From: Carnobacterium sp. 17-4 | GTDB taxonomy: Bacteria; Bacillota; Bacilli; Lactobacillales; Carnobacteriaceae | Direction: 5' to 3' | Assembly (NCBI RefSeq): GCF_000195575.1 | Contig: NC_015391.1 | Location: forward strand, 346,501 to 410,500 | DNA length: 64,000 nucleotides | Part shown: piece by piece, positions 37,108 through 47,137 of the stretch | Layout: each line of letters starts with the position of its first letter | Position numbering within the stretch: position 1 is the first letter of the stretch | Position numbers and translations under genes: made by a program | Notes under the pieces: generated by a model | Told to the model about the DNA's origin: nothing | The model's input: only the letters and a program-made list of their open reading frames with translations | Databases searched by the model: none

Positions 37108-37991
37108 TGAATGCAAAAAAATGGGATAAATTCGCAGTCGGTGTCTTATATGCTTTATCTATGTTCATCGTTCTTATTTTATTCAGCCTACTAGCCTTTA
37201 TTTTATGGCGAGGTGTACCACAAATTTCATGGGAATTTTTAACTCAACCTGCAAGATCATTCCAAGTGGGCGGCGGGATAGGAATTCAATTATTCAATTC
37301 GTTTTACTTGTTACTTTTAACGATGGTGATTAGTGCACCCTTAGCGTTGGGTGCTGCCATTTATTTATCAGAATATGCAAAACAAAACTGGGTGACAGAT
37401 ATCATCAGGACAGCGATAGAAGTGCTGAGTTCCTTGCCTTCCATAGTTGTTGGGCTTTTTGGATTTTTGATCTTTGTTATTCAATTTGATTTTGGCTTTT
37501 CAATCCTTTCTGGTGCTCTTGCATTAACGATCTTTAACTTGCCATTGTTAACGCGAACGATAGAAGACTCACTGCAAGCCATACCCGGTGTTCAAAGAGA
37601 AGCTGGATTAGCTTTAGGTTTGTCTCGTTGGGAAACAGTCACTCGCATTATTTTACCTGCAGCGTTACCTGGTATTTTAACAGGAATGATCTTAGCTGCT
37701 GGACGTATTTTTGGTGAAGCAGCAGCATTGATTTACACTGCTGGACAAAGTGCACCGGCATTAGATTTTGCTAACTGGAATCCACAATCGATCACAAGTC
37801 CATTAAATATTATGAGACCAGCTGAAACACTGGCTGTTCATATATGGAAAATCAATAGTGAAGGTGTTATGCCCGATGGAGCACAAGTATCGGCAGGAGC
37901 TTCCGCTGTTCTAATCCTTGCAGTATTATTATTTAATTTAGTCGCTCGTTACCTAGGAAGAAAACTTCAAAAGAAAGCTACTTCTGCTTAG
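37107..37991 (+). CDS. pstA: Phosphate ABC transporter permease PstA (copy 2)
   Basis: 294 residues, about six membrane segments, coupling loop LALGLSRWETVTRIILPAALPGI. It has a longer loop before the last segment (AGQSAPALDFANWNPQSI) than PstA1. Start overlaps the pstC2 stop codon. pstB2 follows after 55 nt with an AAGGAGG site. Confidence 0.93.
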   Translation: MNAKKWDKFAVGVLYALSMFIVLILFSLLAFILWRGVPQISWEFLTQPARSFQVGGGIGIQLFNSFYLLLLTMVISAPLALGAAIYLSEYAKQNWVTDIIRTAIEVLSSLPSIVVGLFGFLIFVIQFDFGFSILSGALALTIFNLPLLTRTIEDSLQAIPGVQREAGLALGLSRWETVTRIILPAALPGILTGMILAAGRIFGEAAALIYTAGQSAPALDFANWNPQSITSPLNIMRPAETLAVHIWKINSEGVMPDGAQVSAGASAVLILAVLLFNLVARYLGRKLQKKATSA

Positions 37992-38046
37992 CAAAAGAAA
38001 TGAATTGTGGAAGTATGGCTTCAGTTAGATAAGGAGGATTTAAGGA

Positions 38047-38853
38047 ATGCCCAATCAAGCTAACTTAGAGACAAATGTTTTAAAAATGGCCCCCGGTGCG
38101 AAGATTGATTTGTCTACCGAAGATTTACATGTATGGTATGGAGATAATGAAGCAATCAAAGGTGTTTCGTTAGAATTTGAAGAAAATAAAATCACCTCTC
38201 TTATCGGACCAAGTGGATGTGGAAAATCAACTTACTTGCGTTCTTTAAACCGGATGAATGATGAAATCGAATCTGCTAGAGTAACAGGAAAAATCATGTA
38301 CGAAGGCATTGATGTAAATGCTTCAAATATCGATGTATATGAAATGCGTAAAAATATTGGAATGGTATTTCAACGTCCTAACCCATTTAGTAAATCGATT
38401 TATGACAATATTGCCTTTGCTTTAAGACGACATGGAGTCAAAGATAAAAATACGTTAGATGAAGCAGTGGAAACCAGTTTAAAACAAGCCGCTTTATGGG
38501 ATCAAGTGAAAGATCAATTAAATAAAAGTGCCTTGGCCTTATCTGGAGGACAACAACAACGTTTATGTATCGCAAGAGCAATTGCTCTTAAACCAAATAT
38601 TTTATTATTAGATGAACCAGCAAGTGCATTGGATCCAATTTCTACTAGTCAAGTAGAAGAAACACTACTGCAATTGAAAGAAGATTATTCAATTATTATC
38701 GTTACTCACAATATGCAGCAAGCTTCAAGAATCAGTGATTATACAGCTTTCTTTTATGTTGGAAACGTGATTGAGTACGATGAAACGAGAAAAGTTTTTA
38801 CTCGTCCAAAAATTCAAGCAACAGAAGATTATGTATCTGGTCATTTTGGGTAG
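38047..38853 (+). CDS. pstB: Phosphate ABC transporter ATPase PstB (copy 2)
   Basis: 268 residues with an N-terminal extension of about 25 residues before the ABC domain. Walker [11 protein letters not shown], signature [14 protein letters not shown], Walker [14 protein letters not shown] (Ala where the other copies have Thr). It is immediately followed by a third PstB, the tandem arrangement known from streptococci and lactobacilli, where the two may form a heterodimer or alternative homodimers. Confidence 0.94.
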   Translation: MPNQANLETNVLKMAPGAKIDLSTEDLHVWYGDNEAIKGVSLEFEENKITSLIGPSGCGKSTYLRSLNRMNDEIESARVTGKIMYEGIDVNASNIDVYEMRKNIGMVFQRPNPFSKSIYDNIAFALRRHGVKDKNTLDEAVETSLKQAALWDQVKDQLNKSALALSGGQQQRLCIARAIALKPNILLLDEPASALDPISTSQVEETLLQLKEDYSIIIVTHNMQQASRISDYTAFFYVGNVIEYDETRKVFTRPKIQATEDYVSGHFG

Positions 38854-38864
38854 GAGGAAAAAGA

Positions 38865-39629
38865 GTGAGTAATGAAAAATTTATTATTGAATCTAAAGAT
38901 GTTCATTTATACTATGGAAATAACGAGGCGCTAAAGGGCGTTTCCTTAGACTTTAAGCCACGAGAAATTACTGCCTTAATTGGTCCAAGTGGTTGTGGGA
39001 AATCTACTTTTCTAAGAACCTTAAATCGGATGAATGATTTAATTCCGAATGTGACGATCACAGGTAATGTAACATTTGAAAATAAACAGATTTACAGTCC
39101 TAAAATGGATACTGTCGAACTAAGAAAAAAAGTAGGAATGGTATTTCAACAACCGAATCCTTTTCCTTTTTCAATCTATGAAAATGTTGCTTACGGTTTG
39201 AAAATCGCAGGGATGAAAGACAAAGCTAAGATAGATGCTATTGTAGAAGAAAGCCTGAAAAAAGCAGCAGTTTGGGAAGACGTTAAAGATAAATTGCATA
39301 AAAGTGCTCTTTCACTTTCAGGTGGACAACAGCAACGGGTTTGTATTGCACGAGTATTAGCAATTGAACCATCTGTGATTCTATTGGATGAGCCGACAAG
39401 TGCTCTAGATCCTATCTCAAGCGCAAAAATTGAAAACATGCTATTAGAACTAAAAAAAGATTATACCATGATAATTGTTACCCATAACATGCAACAAGCA
39501 TCAAGAATATCTGATAATACAGCATTTTTCTTAAATGGACACTTGATTGAGCATGGGGAAACAAGACAAATTTTTACAAGTCCTAAAGAAAAAGAAACAG
39601 AAGACTATATTTCTGGACGTTTTGGGTAA
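38865..39629 (+). CDS. pstB: Phosphate ABC transporter ATPase PstB (copy 3)
   Basis: 254 residues. Walker [11 protein letters not shown], signature [15 protein letters not shown], Walker [14 protein letters not shown]. By eye it is closer to PstB1 than to PstB2 ([16 protein letters not shown] and the ISGRFG end are shared). It begins 11 nt after pstB2; the start is a GTG at 38865 preceded by AGGAGG. Confidence 0.94.
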   Translation: MSNEKFIIESKDVHLYYGNNEALKGVSLDFKPREITALIGPSGCGKSTFLRTLNRMNDLIPNVTITGNVTFENKQIYSPKMDTVELRKKVGMVFQQPNPFPFSIYENVAYGLKIAGMKDKAKIDAIVEESLKKAAVWEDVKDKLHKSALSLSGGQQQRVCIARVLAIEPSVILLDEPTSALDPISSAKIENMLLELKKDYTMIIVTHNMQQASRISDNTAFFLNGHLIEHGETRQIFTSPKEKETEDYISGRFG

Positions 39630-39670
39630 TTCGTTGCATAATTAAGAAAATGGTATAGGAGTGATGGAAA

Positions 39671-40351
39671 GTGAGACGAGTATTTGAAGAGGAACTAAAT
39701 GATTTACACGTTCATTTTTTTGAAATGGGAAAAATGGTTAATGAAGCAATCTATAAATCAGTAAAAGCCTTTGTAAATCATGATAAAGAGCTTGCTCAAG
39801 AAGTGATTGTCGGAGACTTAGAAATTAACAGACACGAAGTTGAGTTAGAGAAACAATGTTTTGAAATGATTGCATTACAACAACCGGTTACAACAGACTT
39901 AAGAAAAATTGTAACGGTTATGAAAGCTTGTGCGGATCTTGAAAGAATGGGTGATCATGCGGTCAGTATTGCAAAATCTACTATTCGAGTAAAAGGAAAT
40001 AAACGCATTTATGAAGTTGAAGCAGAGATTGCTGAAATGTCTGAAAAAGTCAAAGTGATGGTTCAAGGCGTTTTAGATGCATATGTAAATTTTGATGCAG
40101 AAAAAGCTGAAAAAGTAGCTTTAAGTGATCGATCAGTAGATAAAGATGCAAAAAGAATTCATCATGACTGTATTGAACACATGAAAGCTGATTCAGATAT
40201 TGTATTAGGAGGAACAGACTATATGCTGGTTGCTGGATACCTAGAACGAATTGGGGATTATGTAACAAACATCTCTGAGTGGATCGTTTATTTGGATACT
40301 GGTAAAGTAGTTGAATTAAATACTCATAACAAAAGTACTCCTATAAACTAA
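39671..40351 (+). CDS. phoU: Phosphate signalling protein PhoU (copy 2)
   Basis: 226 residues from GTG 39671, with AGGAG upstream. Strongly similar to PhoU1 over its whole length (HVHFFEMGKMVNEAIYKSVK; ERMGDHAVSIAKSTIRVKG). It ends the second pst operon. Two PhoU proteins could report separately on the two transporters. Confidence 0.93.
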   Translation: MRRVFEEELNDLHVHFFEMGKMVNEAIYKSVKAFVNHDKELAQEVIVGDLEINRHEVELEKQCFEMIALQQPVTTDLRKIVTVMKACADLERMGDHAVSIAKSTIRVKGNKRIYEVEAEIAEMSEKVKVMVQGVLDAYVNFDAEKAEKVALSDRSVDKDAKRIHHDCIEHMKADSDIVLGGTDYMLVAGYLERIGDYVTNISEWIVYLDTGKVVELNTHNKSTPIN

Positions 40352-40356
40352 ATATA

Positions 40357-40396
40357 GAAAAAAACGGCTGGAATAATATTCTAGTCGTTTTTTTTT
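40357..40396 (+). terminator. Terminator after phoU2
   Basis: AAACGGCTGGAA pairs with TTCTAGTCGTTT around a short loop, followed by a long T run. Confidence 0.85.
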
Positions 40397-40494
40397 AGCA
40401 CATAATGAGACGCGTAAAACCAAGCATCTTTTGCTTTATTTGGTTTTCTATGTTAGGATTATAAAAATTTACCAAAGGGAAGGAATGAAATGAG

Positions 40495-41139
40495 ATGGGA
40501 ATGCATCAATACATTAAAAGCTTGAGTGATTTAGAAAACATCTTTCGCTGTCCTGGAAAGTTTAAATACGAAGATCACTCTGTCGCAGCTCATTCGTTTA
40601 AAGTTACTCAAATTGCACAGTTTCTAGGAACTGTAGAAGAACAAGCAGGCAATGAAATCAATTGGAGAGCACTATATGAAAAAGCGCTCAATCATGACTA
40701 TACAGAACTTTTCATAGGAGATATTAAAACGCCTGTTAAATATGCGACACCTGAATTAAGAGGAATGTTAGCAGATGTTGAAGATTCAATGACGGACAAC
40801 TTCATAAAAAAAGAAATTCCAAAAGAATTCCAAGCTGCGTATTTTGAACGATTAAAAGAAGGAAAAGATGAAACTTTAGAAGGTCAAATTTTATCTGTTT
40901 CAGACAAAGTTGATCTACTTTATGAATCTTTTGGGGAAATTCAAAAGGGAAATCCGGAACGAGTTTTTACTGAAATTTATGAAGAATCTTTAAAAACAAT
41001 TTTAGAATTCAGACATTTGACGAGCGCGCATTACTTTTTGAAAGAAGTGCTACCTGATTTATTAAGTGGGAATTTTACGAATCAAGATCAATTACAAAAA
41101 ATAACGCAACGAATTGTTAATGACTCATTAAGTGACTAA
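40495..41139 (+). CDS. HD-domain hydrolase, YfbR-like 5'-deoxynucleotidase
   Basis: 214 residues. Metal ligands of the HD fold are at H33 (AAHSFKV), H67-D68 (NHDYTE) and D137 (SVSDKVD), almost the same numbering as in E. coli YfbR, which removes phosphate from deoxynucleoside 5'-monophosphates. A C-terminal helical extension goes beyond the YfbR core. The start follows GGAAGGA. It lies before uvrA, where uvrB often stands in other Firmicutes. Activity here is inferred from the motifs only. Confidence 0.8.
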   Translation: MGMHQYIKSLSDLENIFRCPGKFKYEDHSVAAHSFKVTQIAQFLGTVEEQAGNEINWRALYEKALNHDYTELFIGDIKTPVKYATPELRGMLADVEDSMTDNFIKKEIPKEFQAAYFERLKEGKDETLEGQILSVSDKVDLLYESFGEIQKGNPERVFTEIYEESLKTILEFRHLTSAHYFLKEVLPDLLSGNFTNQDQLQKITQRIVNDSLSD

Positions 41140-41204
41140 CAGGTGATTGATGATGAACAAACGTTCGCCAAAGATAATAAAATATGATAAACTAGTAAGA
41201 TAAA

Positions 41205-41234
41205 GGTAGGATGCATGTAGCTATCCTATTTTTT
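41205..41234 (+). terminator. Terminator after the YfbR-like gene
   Basis: TAGGAT (41207-41212) and ATCCTA (41223-41228) arms followed by TTTTTT. Confidence 0.7.
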
Positions 41235-41304
41235 GTGTTTTCGTTAAACTATTCTTATAAACTAAATTTGAAGCATTAAAAATAACTAAAAAGGAAGTAA
41301 GCAA

Positions 41305-44169
41305 ATGGCACATGATAAAATTACTGTCAAAGGCGCGCGTTCACATAATCTGAAAAACATTGATGTAACGATACCAAGAGACAAACTAGTAGTTGTTACC
41401 GGATTATCAGGGTCAGGTAAGAGTTCTTTAGCTTTCGATACTTTATATGCTGAAGGACAAAGACGTTATGTTGAAAGTCTTTCAGCGTATGCTCGTCAAT
41501 TTCTTGGTCAAATGGATAAACCAGATGTGGATAGTATAGATGGATTAAGTCCGGCTATCTCGATCGATCAAAAAACAACCAGTAAAAATCCACGTTCTAC
41601 AGTAGGAACGGTAACGGAGATCAATGATTATTTAAGATTATTGTATGCTCGTATTGGTCATCCTATTTGTCCAAATGATGGTACGGAGATTTCTAGTCAG
41701 TCTGTTGAGCAAATGGTGGACCGTGTACTAGAATATCCTGAGGGAACAAGAATCCAATTACTAGCTCCTATTGTTGTTGGAAAAAGAGGTCAGCACAAGA
41801 AAGTTTTTGATAAAGTTAAAACTGAAGGCTACGTTCGTGTAAGAGTAAACAAAGAAATGTATGATATTACTGATGATATTGAGTTGGAAAAAAATAAAAA
41901 ACACGATATTGAAATTGTTATTGACCGAATTGTAGTCAAAGAAGGCATCCGTTCGCGTTTATTTGATTCCTTCGAAGCAGCCTTACGCTTAGCAGAAGGG
42001 TATGCGATTGCGGATATTATGGGTCAAGAAGAAGTATTATTTAGCGAGCATTACGCATGTCCTTACTGTGGGTTTACTGTTGGTGAATTAGAACCTCGAT
42101 TATTTTCATTTAATGCACCATTTGGTTCTTGTCCCGATTGTGATGGACTAGGCATTAAATTAGAGGTAGATGTTGATTTAGTTGTGCCAGATAAAAGCTT
42201 ATCGTTGAAAGACGGAGCTATTTTGCCATGGAATCCGATTAGTTCAAATTATTATCCGCAAATGTTGGAACAAGCCTGTAAACATTTTAACATTGATATG
42301 ACCATTCCATTTGAAGAATTGCCCGAAGAAGAACAAGATTTTGTTTTAAAAGGTTCAAAAGGAGAATTGTTCCATTTTCATTATAAAAATGATTTTGGCG
42401 GTGTACGTGATGTCGATATCCCATTTGAAGGTGTATTGACGAATATTGAAAGACGGTACCGTGAAACAAGCAGTGATTTTACAAGAGACCAAATGAGGTT
42501 GTACATGACGGAATTGGCTTGCCAATCTTGCGGTGGAAAACGATTAAATCCAGAAGCATTATCTGTAAAAGTTGCTGGAAAAGATATTGGGGAAGTTTGT
42601 GAATATCCGATTGAAAAATCGATGCAATTTTTCGAAGAATTATCTCTATCTGAGCATGATGTCATTATTGCAAAGCCTATCTTGAAAGAAGTAAACGATC
42701 GATTGAGTTTCTTGAAGAATGTTGGGTTGAATTATTTAACCCTAAGTCGAACTGCAGGTACTTTATCTGGGGGAGAAGCACAGCGTATTCGCCTGGCAAC
42801 TCAGATTGGATCTAATTTGTCGGGTGTTTTATATATACTAGACGAGCCTTCAATAGGGCTGCATCAAAGAGATAACAATCGGCTTATTGAATCATTGCAA
42901 AAAATGCGTGATTTAGGAAACACACTGATTGTTGTTGAACATGATGAAGACACTATGAGAGCTGCCGATTATTTGATTGATATAGGTCCTGGTGCGGGTG
43001 AAAAAGGCGGAGAAATCATGGCCATCGGAACACCTGAAGAAGTCGCTAATAATAAGAATTCCTTAACAGGTGCTTACTTATCGGGGAAAAAATTCATACC
43101 TGTTCCTAAAGAGCGAAGGGCAGAAGATAAAGGTGTCATTCGTGTTAAAGGAGCAGCTGAGAACAACTTAAAAAATGTAAATGTTGATTTTCCACTAGGC
43201 CGTTTTGTAGCTGTTACGGGTGTTTCGGGTTCTGGTAAGAGTTCTTTAGTCAATTCTATTTTGAAAAAGACATTATCTCGTGATTTAAATCGTTCAAAAC
43301 AAAAACCGGGGAAATACAAATCGTTAGAAGGTCATAAAGGATTAGAAAAAGTTATTGATATTGACCAAAGTCCAATAGGGCGTACACCTCGAAGCAACCC
43401 AGCAACGTATACAAGTGTATTTGATGATATGCGCGATTTATTTGCTCAAACAAATGAAGCTAAAATAAGAGGGTACAAAAAAGGGCGGTTTAGTTTCAAT
43501 GTGAAAGGCGGACGTTGTGAAGCATGTAGAGGAGATGGGATTTTAAAAATCGAAATGCATTTCCTTCCTGATGTCTACGTACCGTGTGAAATTTGTCATG
43601 GGACACGTTACAATTCAGAAACATTAGAGGTCAGATACAAAGGGAAAAATATCTCTGAGGTGCTGAACATGACAATAGAAGAAGCGGTTGTCTTTTTTGA
43701 AAATGTTCCTAAAATTCGTAAAAAATTACAAACAATCATCGATGTTGGATTGGGATATGTAACTCTTGGGCAACCGGCTACTACACTATCAGGTGGGGAA
43801 GCGCAACGAATGAAGTTGGCTAGTGAACTGCGTAAAAGTTCAAATGGAGATAACTTCTATATCTTAGATGAGCCTACTACAGGATTGCATACAGATGATA
43901 TTGCGCGACTATTAGTGGTACTAAATAGATTAGTTGAAGCTGGCAACACCGTTTTAGTCATTGAACATAATTTGGATGTGATTAAAACAGCGGACTATGT
44001 GATCGATTTAGGACCAGAAGGTGGAGCTGGCGGAGGTACGATTATCGCTACTGGAACCCCAGAGGAAGTTGCTAAGGTCAAGAAAAGCTTCACTGGACAA
44101 TACTTGAATGAAATTTTGAAAAGAGATAAAAAACGCGAAAAAATGATTGAACAGTCAATTGGAAATTAA
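41305..44169 (+). CDS. uvrA: Excinuclease ABC subunit A
   Basis: 954 residues, full length. It finds bulky DNA lesions with UvrB in nucleotide-excision repair. Two ABC modules: Walker [15 protein letters not shown] near residue 32 and [12 protein letters not shown] near 640; two signatures ([13 protein letters not shown] and [13 protein letters not shown]); and two zinc sites (CPYCG with [12 protein letters not shown] with CEICHG). The start follows AAGGAAG. It has its own transcript here. uvrB is not adjacent. Confidence 0.97.
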   Translation: MAHDKITVKGARSHNLKNIDVTIPRDKLVVVTGLSGSGKSSLAFDTLYAEGQRRYVESLSAYARQFLGQMDKPDVDSIDGLSPAISIDQKTTSKNPRSTVGTVTEINDYLRLLYARIGHPICPNDGTEISSQSVEQMVDRVLEYPEGTRIQLLAPIVVGKRGQHKKVFDKVKTEGYVRVRVNKEMYDITDDIELEKNKKHDIEIVIDRIVVKEGIRSRLFDSFEAALRLAEGYAIADIMGQEEVLFSEHYACPYCGFTVGELEPRLFSFNAPFGSCPDCDGLGIKLEVDVDLVVPDKSLSLKDGAILPWNPISSNYYPQMLEQACKHFNIDMTIPFEELPEEEQDFVLKGSKGELFHFHYKNDFGGVRDVDIPFEGVLTNIERRYRETSSDFTRDQMRLYMTELACQSCGGKRLNPEALSVKVAGKDIGEVCEYPIEKSMQFFEELSLSEHDVIIAKPILKEVNDRLSFLKNVGLNYLTLSRTAGTLSGGEAQRIRLATQIGSNLSGVLYILDEPSIGLHQRDNNRLIESLQKMRDLGNTLIVVEHDEDTMRAADYLIDIGPGAGEKGGEIMAIGTPEEVANNKNSLTGAYLSGKKFIPVPKERRAEDKGVIRVKGAAENNLKNVNVDFPLGRFVAVTGVSGSGKSSLVNSILKKTLSRDLNRSKQKPGKYKSLEGHKGLEKVIDIDQSPIGRTPRSNPATYTSVFDDMRDLFAQTNEAKIRGYKKGRFSFNVKGGRCEACRGDGILKIEMHFLPDVYVPCEICHGTRYNSETLEVRYKGKNISEVLNMTIEEAVVFFENVPKIRKKLQTIIDVGLGYVTLGQPATTLSGGEAQRMKLASELRKSSNGDNFYILDEPTTGLHTDDIARLLVVLNRLVEAGNTVLVIEHNLDVIKTADYVIDLGPEGGAGGGTIIATGTPEEVAKVKKSFTGQYLNEILKRDKKREKMIEQSIGN

Positions 44170-44267
44170 GAGTTGTTTAACAAAACGGTTTTGGAATTTA
44201 AAAGAAATTACTTCCGGAATGAACTACTCTACCAACATTAACAAATGCGCGTAAAATCAAATTGTAC

Positions 44268-44316
44268 AAAAAGGACGAATTTAGCTGTGATCAATCAGCT
44301 GAATTCGTCCTTTTTA
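44268..44316 (+). terminator. Terminator after uvrA
   Basis: Thirteen-base perfect arms (44268-44280 and 44303-44315), extended inward by AGCTG/CAGCT. Confidence 0.9.
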
Positions 44317-44379
44317 AAGTATTTCTTTTTTAAATTTAGTTGTTTCATGTTAAACTTAGCGTGAAAACTGACCTCCTGT

Positions 44380-44447
44380 TCAGACTATGTAACGATAGTA
44401 AAATCGTACTTAAGTCCTATGACAAATTTCCTTAGATGACGCATAAT
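44380..44447 (+). promoter_or_regulatory. Promoter of the liaXYZ-like operon with possible LiaR/CesR site
   Basis: ATGACA (44419-44424), 17-nt spacer, CATAAT (44442-44447). Just upstream is the palindrome ACTTAAGT (44408-44415), with the CT-NN-AG core of LiaR/VraR/CesR sites, and a TCAGACT half-site at 44380-44386. The leader to ATG 44541 is about 90 nt. Confidence 0.45.
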
Positions 44448-44540
44448 AATGGTAACAACAAAGACAGTATACAACTAACTTTTAACATTATCAGGCAAAC
44501 ACTACTAGAGGAATTAGAAAATTTTAAGGAGGAAATGACC

Positions 44541-46127
44541 ATGAAACAAAGAGAAAGAATACTCGAACTAGTTAAACAAGGGATCATCTCTACTGAAGAA
44601 GCCTTAGTTTTACTAGAAAATGCAGCAAAAAAAGAAGGTAAAGAAGCAATTAAAAAAGAACAAGCTCATACGCAAGAGAAAACAGATACACCACCTAAAC
44701 CTGAAACACCATTTTTTAATGAAGAAACAGAAACTGATTCAGAGTTCTTAAAATCAGAAGAAACTAGTCAAGATGAAGCGTTTTCTGCTGAAGAGCAAAA
44801 GGATCGTGAGCAGCTTGAAAAGATATTAGAAAGTTTATCTAATGAAGCATCGTCTTATTCTGCTGAATTAGATGAAAAGAATCTGGAAATTGCTACACTT
44901 AAAGCTAAACTTAAAATGGTAAAAGAAAAATTAATGGTACTTGAAACCAAAGAAGATTTAGATGAATTACATCCTGAAAAAGCTCCTGAAATGAATCAAA
45001 TGAAAAATGAAATCACTGAATTAGAAGTTCAACTGAAAGATTTAGAAGAAGACAAAGGTGAATTAGAAAATCAATTGAGAACTGTAAAAAGAAAACAATG
45101 GGGTACTCAAAAGAAACAAATTTCAGAAAAATTTGAGATACCAGAAGATTGGAAAGAAACAGCCAATGAAACATTGAATCAAGTAACAGGAAAAGTAGTG
45201 GATACTGGAAATCAATTTGGTAAGTTCATGAAAGAAACGTTCTCCACAGTGATGGAAAATATGGACTGGAAAGACGTTAATGTTCGTGTACCAGGTTTAG
45301 CTTCAACAAAATTCACACATGAGTTTAATTATCCTGAAAGTACAGCATCTATTTTAGATGTAAAAGTTGCAAACGGAAATGTACTATTTAAAAACTGGGA
45401 CAGCCAAGATATCAAAGTTGAAGCTGATGTTAAAATTTATGGTAAATTAGACACTGCAACACCATTAGAAGCATTTGAAAAACGTAGCACGGTGGAAGTG
45501 ACTGATGAAAAAATGGTATTCCATGTTCCTAACAAACGGATACGTTGTGACTTAGTATTCTACCTTCCTGAAAGAGTATACGATCATACCGCAATCAATC
45601 TTTTGAATGGAAATGTGAAATTTGAAGATTTTGAAGGAAAAGATTTCTATGTTAAATGTACAAATGGCAATGTATTTTTCCAAAATCTAACGGCTACCAT
45701 GTTAGAAACTGATGGTGTTAATGGTACCGTTACAGTATTAGATAGCACAGTAAGAGATCTGATGGTGAAAAGTGTTAATGGCGGAATCGTTGCACAGGGT
45801 AAAATTAAGAGTGGAAATCTTTCAACGGTTAATGGTACTGTAAAAGTTACATTAGAAGGTGAAGATTTAACACGTATGGCAGCTTCTTCTGTTAATGGAA
45901 GTGTAAAAGTTTCTTTTCCTAAACAGTATAGTATAGAAGGCGAAGCAAAAAGTAATTTAGGAACGATTCAAAATAGAGTTGGGAATCTTGAAACTATTAA
46001 GGAAAGAAAAGATCGTACAAGTCAACTTCTAGAGTTTAGAAGAATAGCGGATACGCAACTATTAGTGTTGAAATTAGAAACAACAACAGGTAATATTTTA
46101 TTAAAAGAAGCAGATGAACTAGTTTGA
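44541..46127 (+). CDS. liaX: LiaX-like protein (SHOCT-like N-terminus, DUF4097 beta-strand repeats)
   Basis: 528 residues from ATG 44541, with AAGGAGG eight bases before; the 35-residue upstream extension in frame has no ribosome site and crosses the promoter. Residues 1-35 form a short SHOCT-like helical module (ERILELVKQGIISTEEAL), then an acidic stretch, a coiled coil (about 80-190), and a C-terminal DUF4097 domain with repeated short beta strands (TSSVNGSVKVSF-like units). Enterococcal LiaX has this layout and senses antimicrobial peptides and daptomycin at the surface; Bacillus YvlB is related. No signal peptide is seen, as in LiaX. Followed by liaY- and liaZ-like genes. Confidence 0.85.
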   Translation: MKQRERILELVKQGIISTEEALVLLENAAKKEGKEAIKKEQAHTQEKTDTPPKPETPFFNEETETDSEFLKSEETSQDEAFSAEEQKDREQLEKILESLSNEASSYSAELDEKNLEIATLKAKLKMVKEKLMVLETKEDLDELHPEKAPEMNQMKNEITELEVQLKDLEEDKGELENQLRTVKRKQWGTQKKQISEKFEIPEDWKETANETLNQVTGKVVDTGNQFGKFMKETFSTVMENMDWKDVNVRVPGLASTKFTHEFNYPESTASILDVKVANGNVLFKNWDSQDIKVEADVKIYGKLDTATPLEAFEKRSTVEVTDEKMVFHVPNKRIRCDLVFYLPERVYDHTAINLLNGNVKFEDFEGKDFYVKCTNGNVFFQNLTATMLETDGVNGTVTVLDSTVRDLMVKSVNGGIVAQGKIKSGNLSTVNGTVKVTLEGEDLTRMAASSVNGSVKVSFPKQYSIEGEAKSNLGTIQNRVGNLETIKERKDRTSQLLEFRRIADTQLLVLKLETTTGNILLKEADELV

Positions 46128-46159
46128 AAAAATGTGAAAACTCAGAGAGGTGAATGAAA

Positions 46160-46465
46160 ATGAAAAAATTGACTAAATCAAGAGACAATAAAATGGTGAG
46201 CGGTGTCTTAGCTGGTATCGCAGAATATTTCGGCTTTGATCCAACAATGCTCCGTATTATTTATGGAGCAGCTACTTTAATCGGAGTCGGTTCGCCGTTT
46301 ATTCTGTACATCGTGCTAGCTATTGTGATTCCAGAAGCTCCTAGAACGAATAATTCAGAAAATACAGGTACGTATGGATTCAAACCAGGAAATAATCGAC
46401 CAGAAAAAAAAGAACCACGTAAAGAAGCTGAGAAAGTTAAAGAGGAAGACTGGAGTGACTTTTAG
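46160..46465 (+). CDS. liaY: PspC-domain membrane protein, LiaY-like
   Basis: 101 residues from ATG 46160, nine bases after GAGAGG; ATG 46154 is too close. Residues about 1-60 form a PspC domain (NKMVSGVLAGIAEYFGFD, then a membrane helix LIGVGSPFILYIVLAIVIP), followed by a charged tail rich in K, E and N. In enterococci LiaY connects LiaX to membrane remodelling. Its stop overlaps the start of the next gene. Confidence 0.85.
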   Translation: MKKLTKSRDNKMVSGVLAGIAEYFGFDPTMLRIIYGAATLIGVGSPFILYIVLAIVIPEAPRTNNSENTGTYGFKPGNNRPEKKEPRKEAEKVKEEDWSDF

Positions 46466-46815
46466 TGAGATTCTGGCAAAAAATTGTTGTTAATGCCTTG
46501 ATTTTCTTAGCCTTAGCTGGTTTTTTGCAAAATATGTTCTACGTGGAAAGCGTATGGGTAGCGTTAGGAGCAAGTCTTGTCTTGGCCATTTTGAATATGG
46601 CTATAAAGCCGATATTGTTTATCCTATCCTTACCTATTACTCTTTTAACTCTTGGACTATTCACTATCGTTATTAATGCAGCCATGTTGAGTTTGACCGC
46701 TGCAATTGTAGGTAGCGGATTTGAATTTTCATCATTTGGAGCAACGATGCTTGTTGCTATCTTGATGTCGCTAGTCAATATGTTATTAAATAGTCAAATA
46801 AGACAACCTAAGTGA
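46465..46815 (+). CDS. liaZ: Phage-holin-family-IV-like membrane protein, LiaZ/YvlD-like
   Basis: 116 residues from GTG 46465 (GGAG nine bases before), overlapping the stop of the liaY-like gene by one base. Four hydrophobic segments cover almost the whole protein. It belongs to the YvlD family, labelled phage holin superfamily but found in chromosomal yvlBCD/liaXYZ operons, not a lysis gene. Function in the envelope-stress response is unproven. Confidence 0.83.
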   Translation: MRFWQKIVVNALIFLALAGFLQNMFYVESVWVALGASLVLAILNMAIKPILFILSLPITLLTLGLFTIVINAAMLSLTAAIVGSGFEFSSFGATMLVAILMSLVNMLLNSQIRQPK

Positions 46816-46840
46816 TTTGGCAATATGAGAAAAGGTGTAT

Positions 46841-46881
46841 TAAGACCCGAGTTTTCTAAATTAGATGTCGGGTCTTTTTTT
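46841..46881 (+). terminator. Terminator after liaZ (first)
   Basis: AAGACCCGA pairs with TCGGGTCTT, followed by a T run. Confidence 0.85.
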
Positions 46882-46904
46882 AATACATTTTACCAAAATA
46901 ATCA

Positions 46905-46956
46905 GATAGTCATAGGAGCTGAGACGGTTGTTTCATTTCCTATGACTATTTTTTTG
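46905..46956 (+). terminator. Second terminator in the liaZ-hprK gap
   Basis: Perfect 12-base arms ATAGTCATAGGA (46906-46917) and TCCTATGACTAT (46938-46949) followed by Ts. The rest of the 322-nt gap holds only the hprK promoter. Confidence 0.8.
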
Positions 46957-47035
46957 TTTTTAAAAGAAAATTAAACTTATAAAATGAGTAATGTTGAAGC
47001 TTTTATTTTTTTGAATAGGTTTTCTTTCTATTTCC

Positions 47036-47064
47036 TTTAAACAGAAGGATTAAAATGGTAAAAT
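47036..47064 (+). promoter_or_regulatory. Promoter of the hprK-lgt-gpsA-galU operon
   Basis: TTTAAA (47036-47041), 17-nt spacer, TAAAAT (47059-47064) preceded by TGG (extended -10). Confidence 0.5.
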
Positions 47065-47137
47065 GAGAATCATGTAGGGGTTTTAAACTATTAAAAATGA
47101 AAGTAAAAAAAGATCTTTAAACAGAGGAGAAAAAATT

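Noticed and set aside
38047-39629. Tandem pstB2-pstB3 as an assembly duplication
   Set aside because: The proteins differ clearly (N-terminal extension, Walker B Ala versus Thr), and tandem pstB genes are normal in related bacteria.
44436-44540. N-terminal extension of the LiaX-like frame
   Set aside because: It overlaps the promoter, has no ribosome site, and a perfect AAGGAGG lies before ATG 44541.
46465-46815. Phage holin gene as a sign of prophage
   Set aside because: The protein is of the YvlD/LiaZ type in a chromosomal operon; no other phage gene is present.
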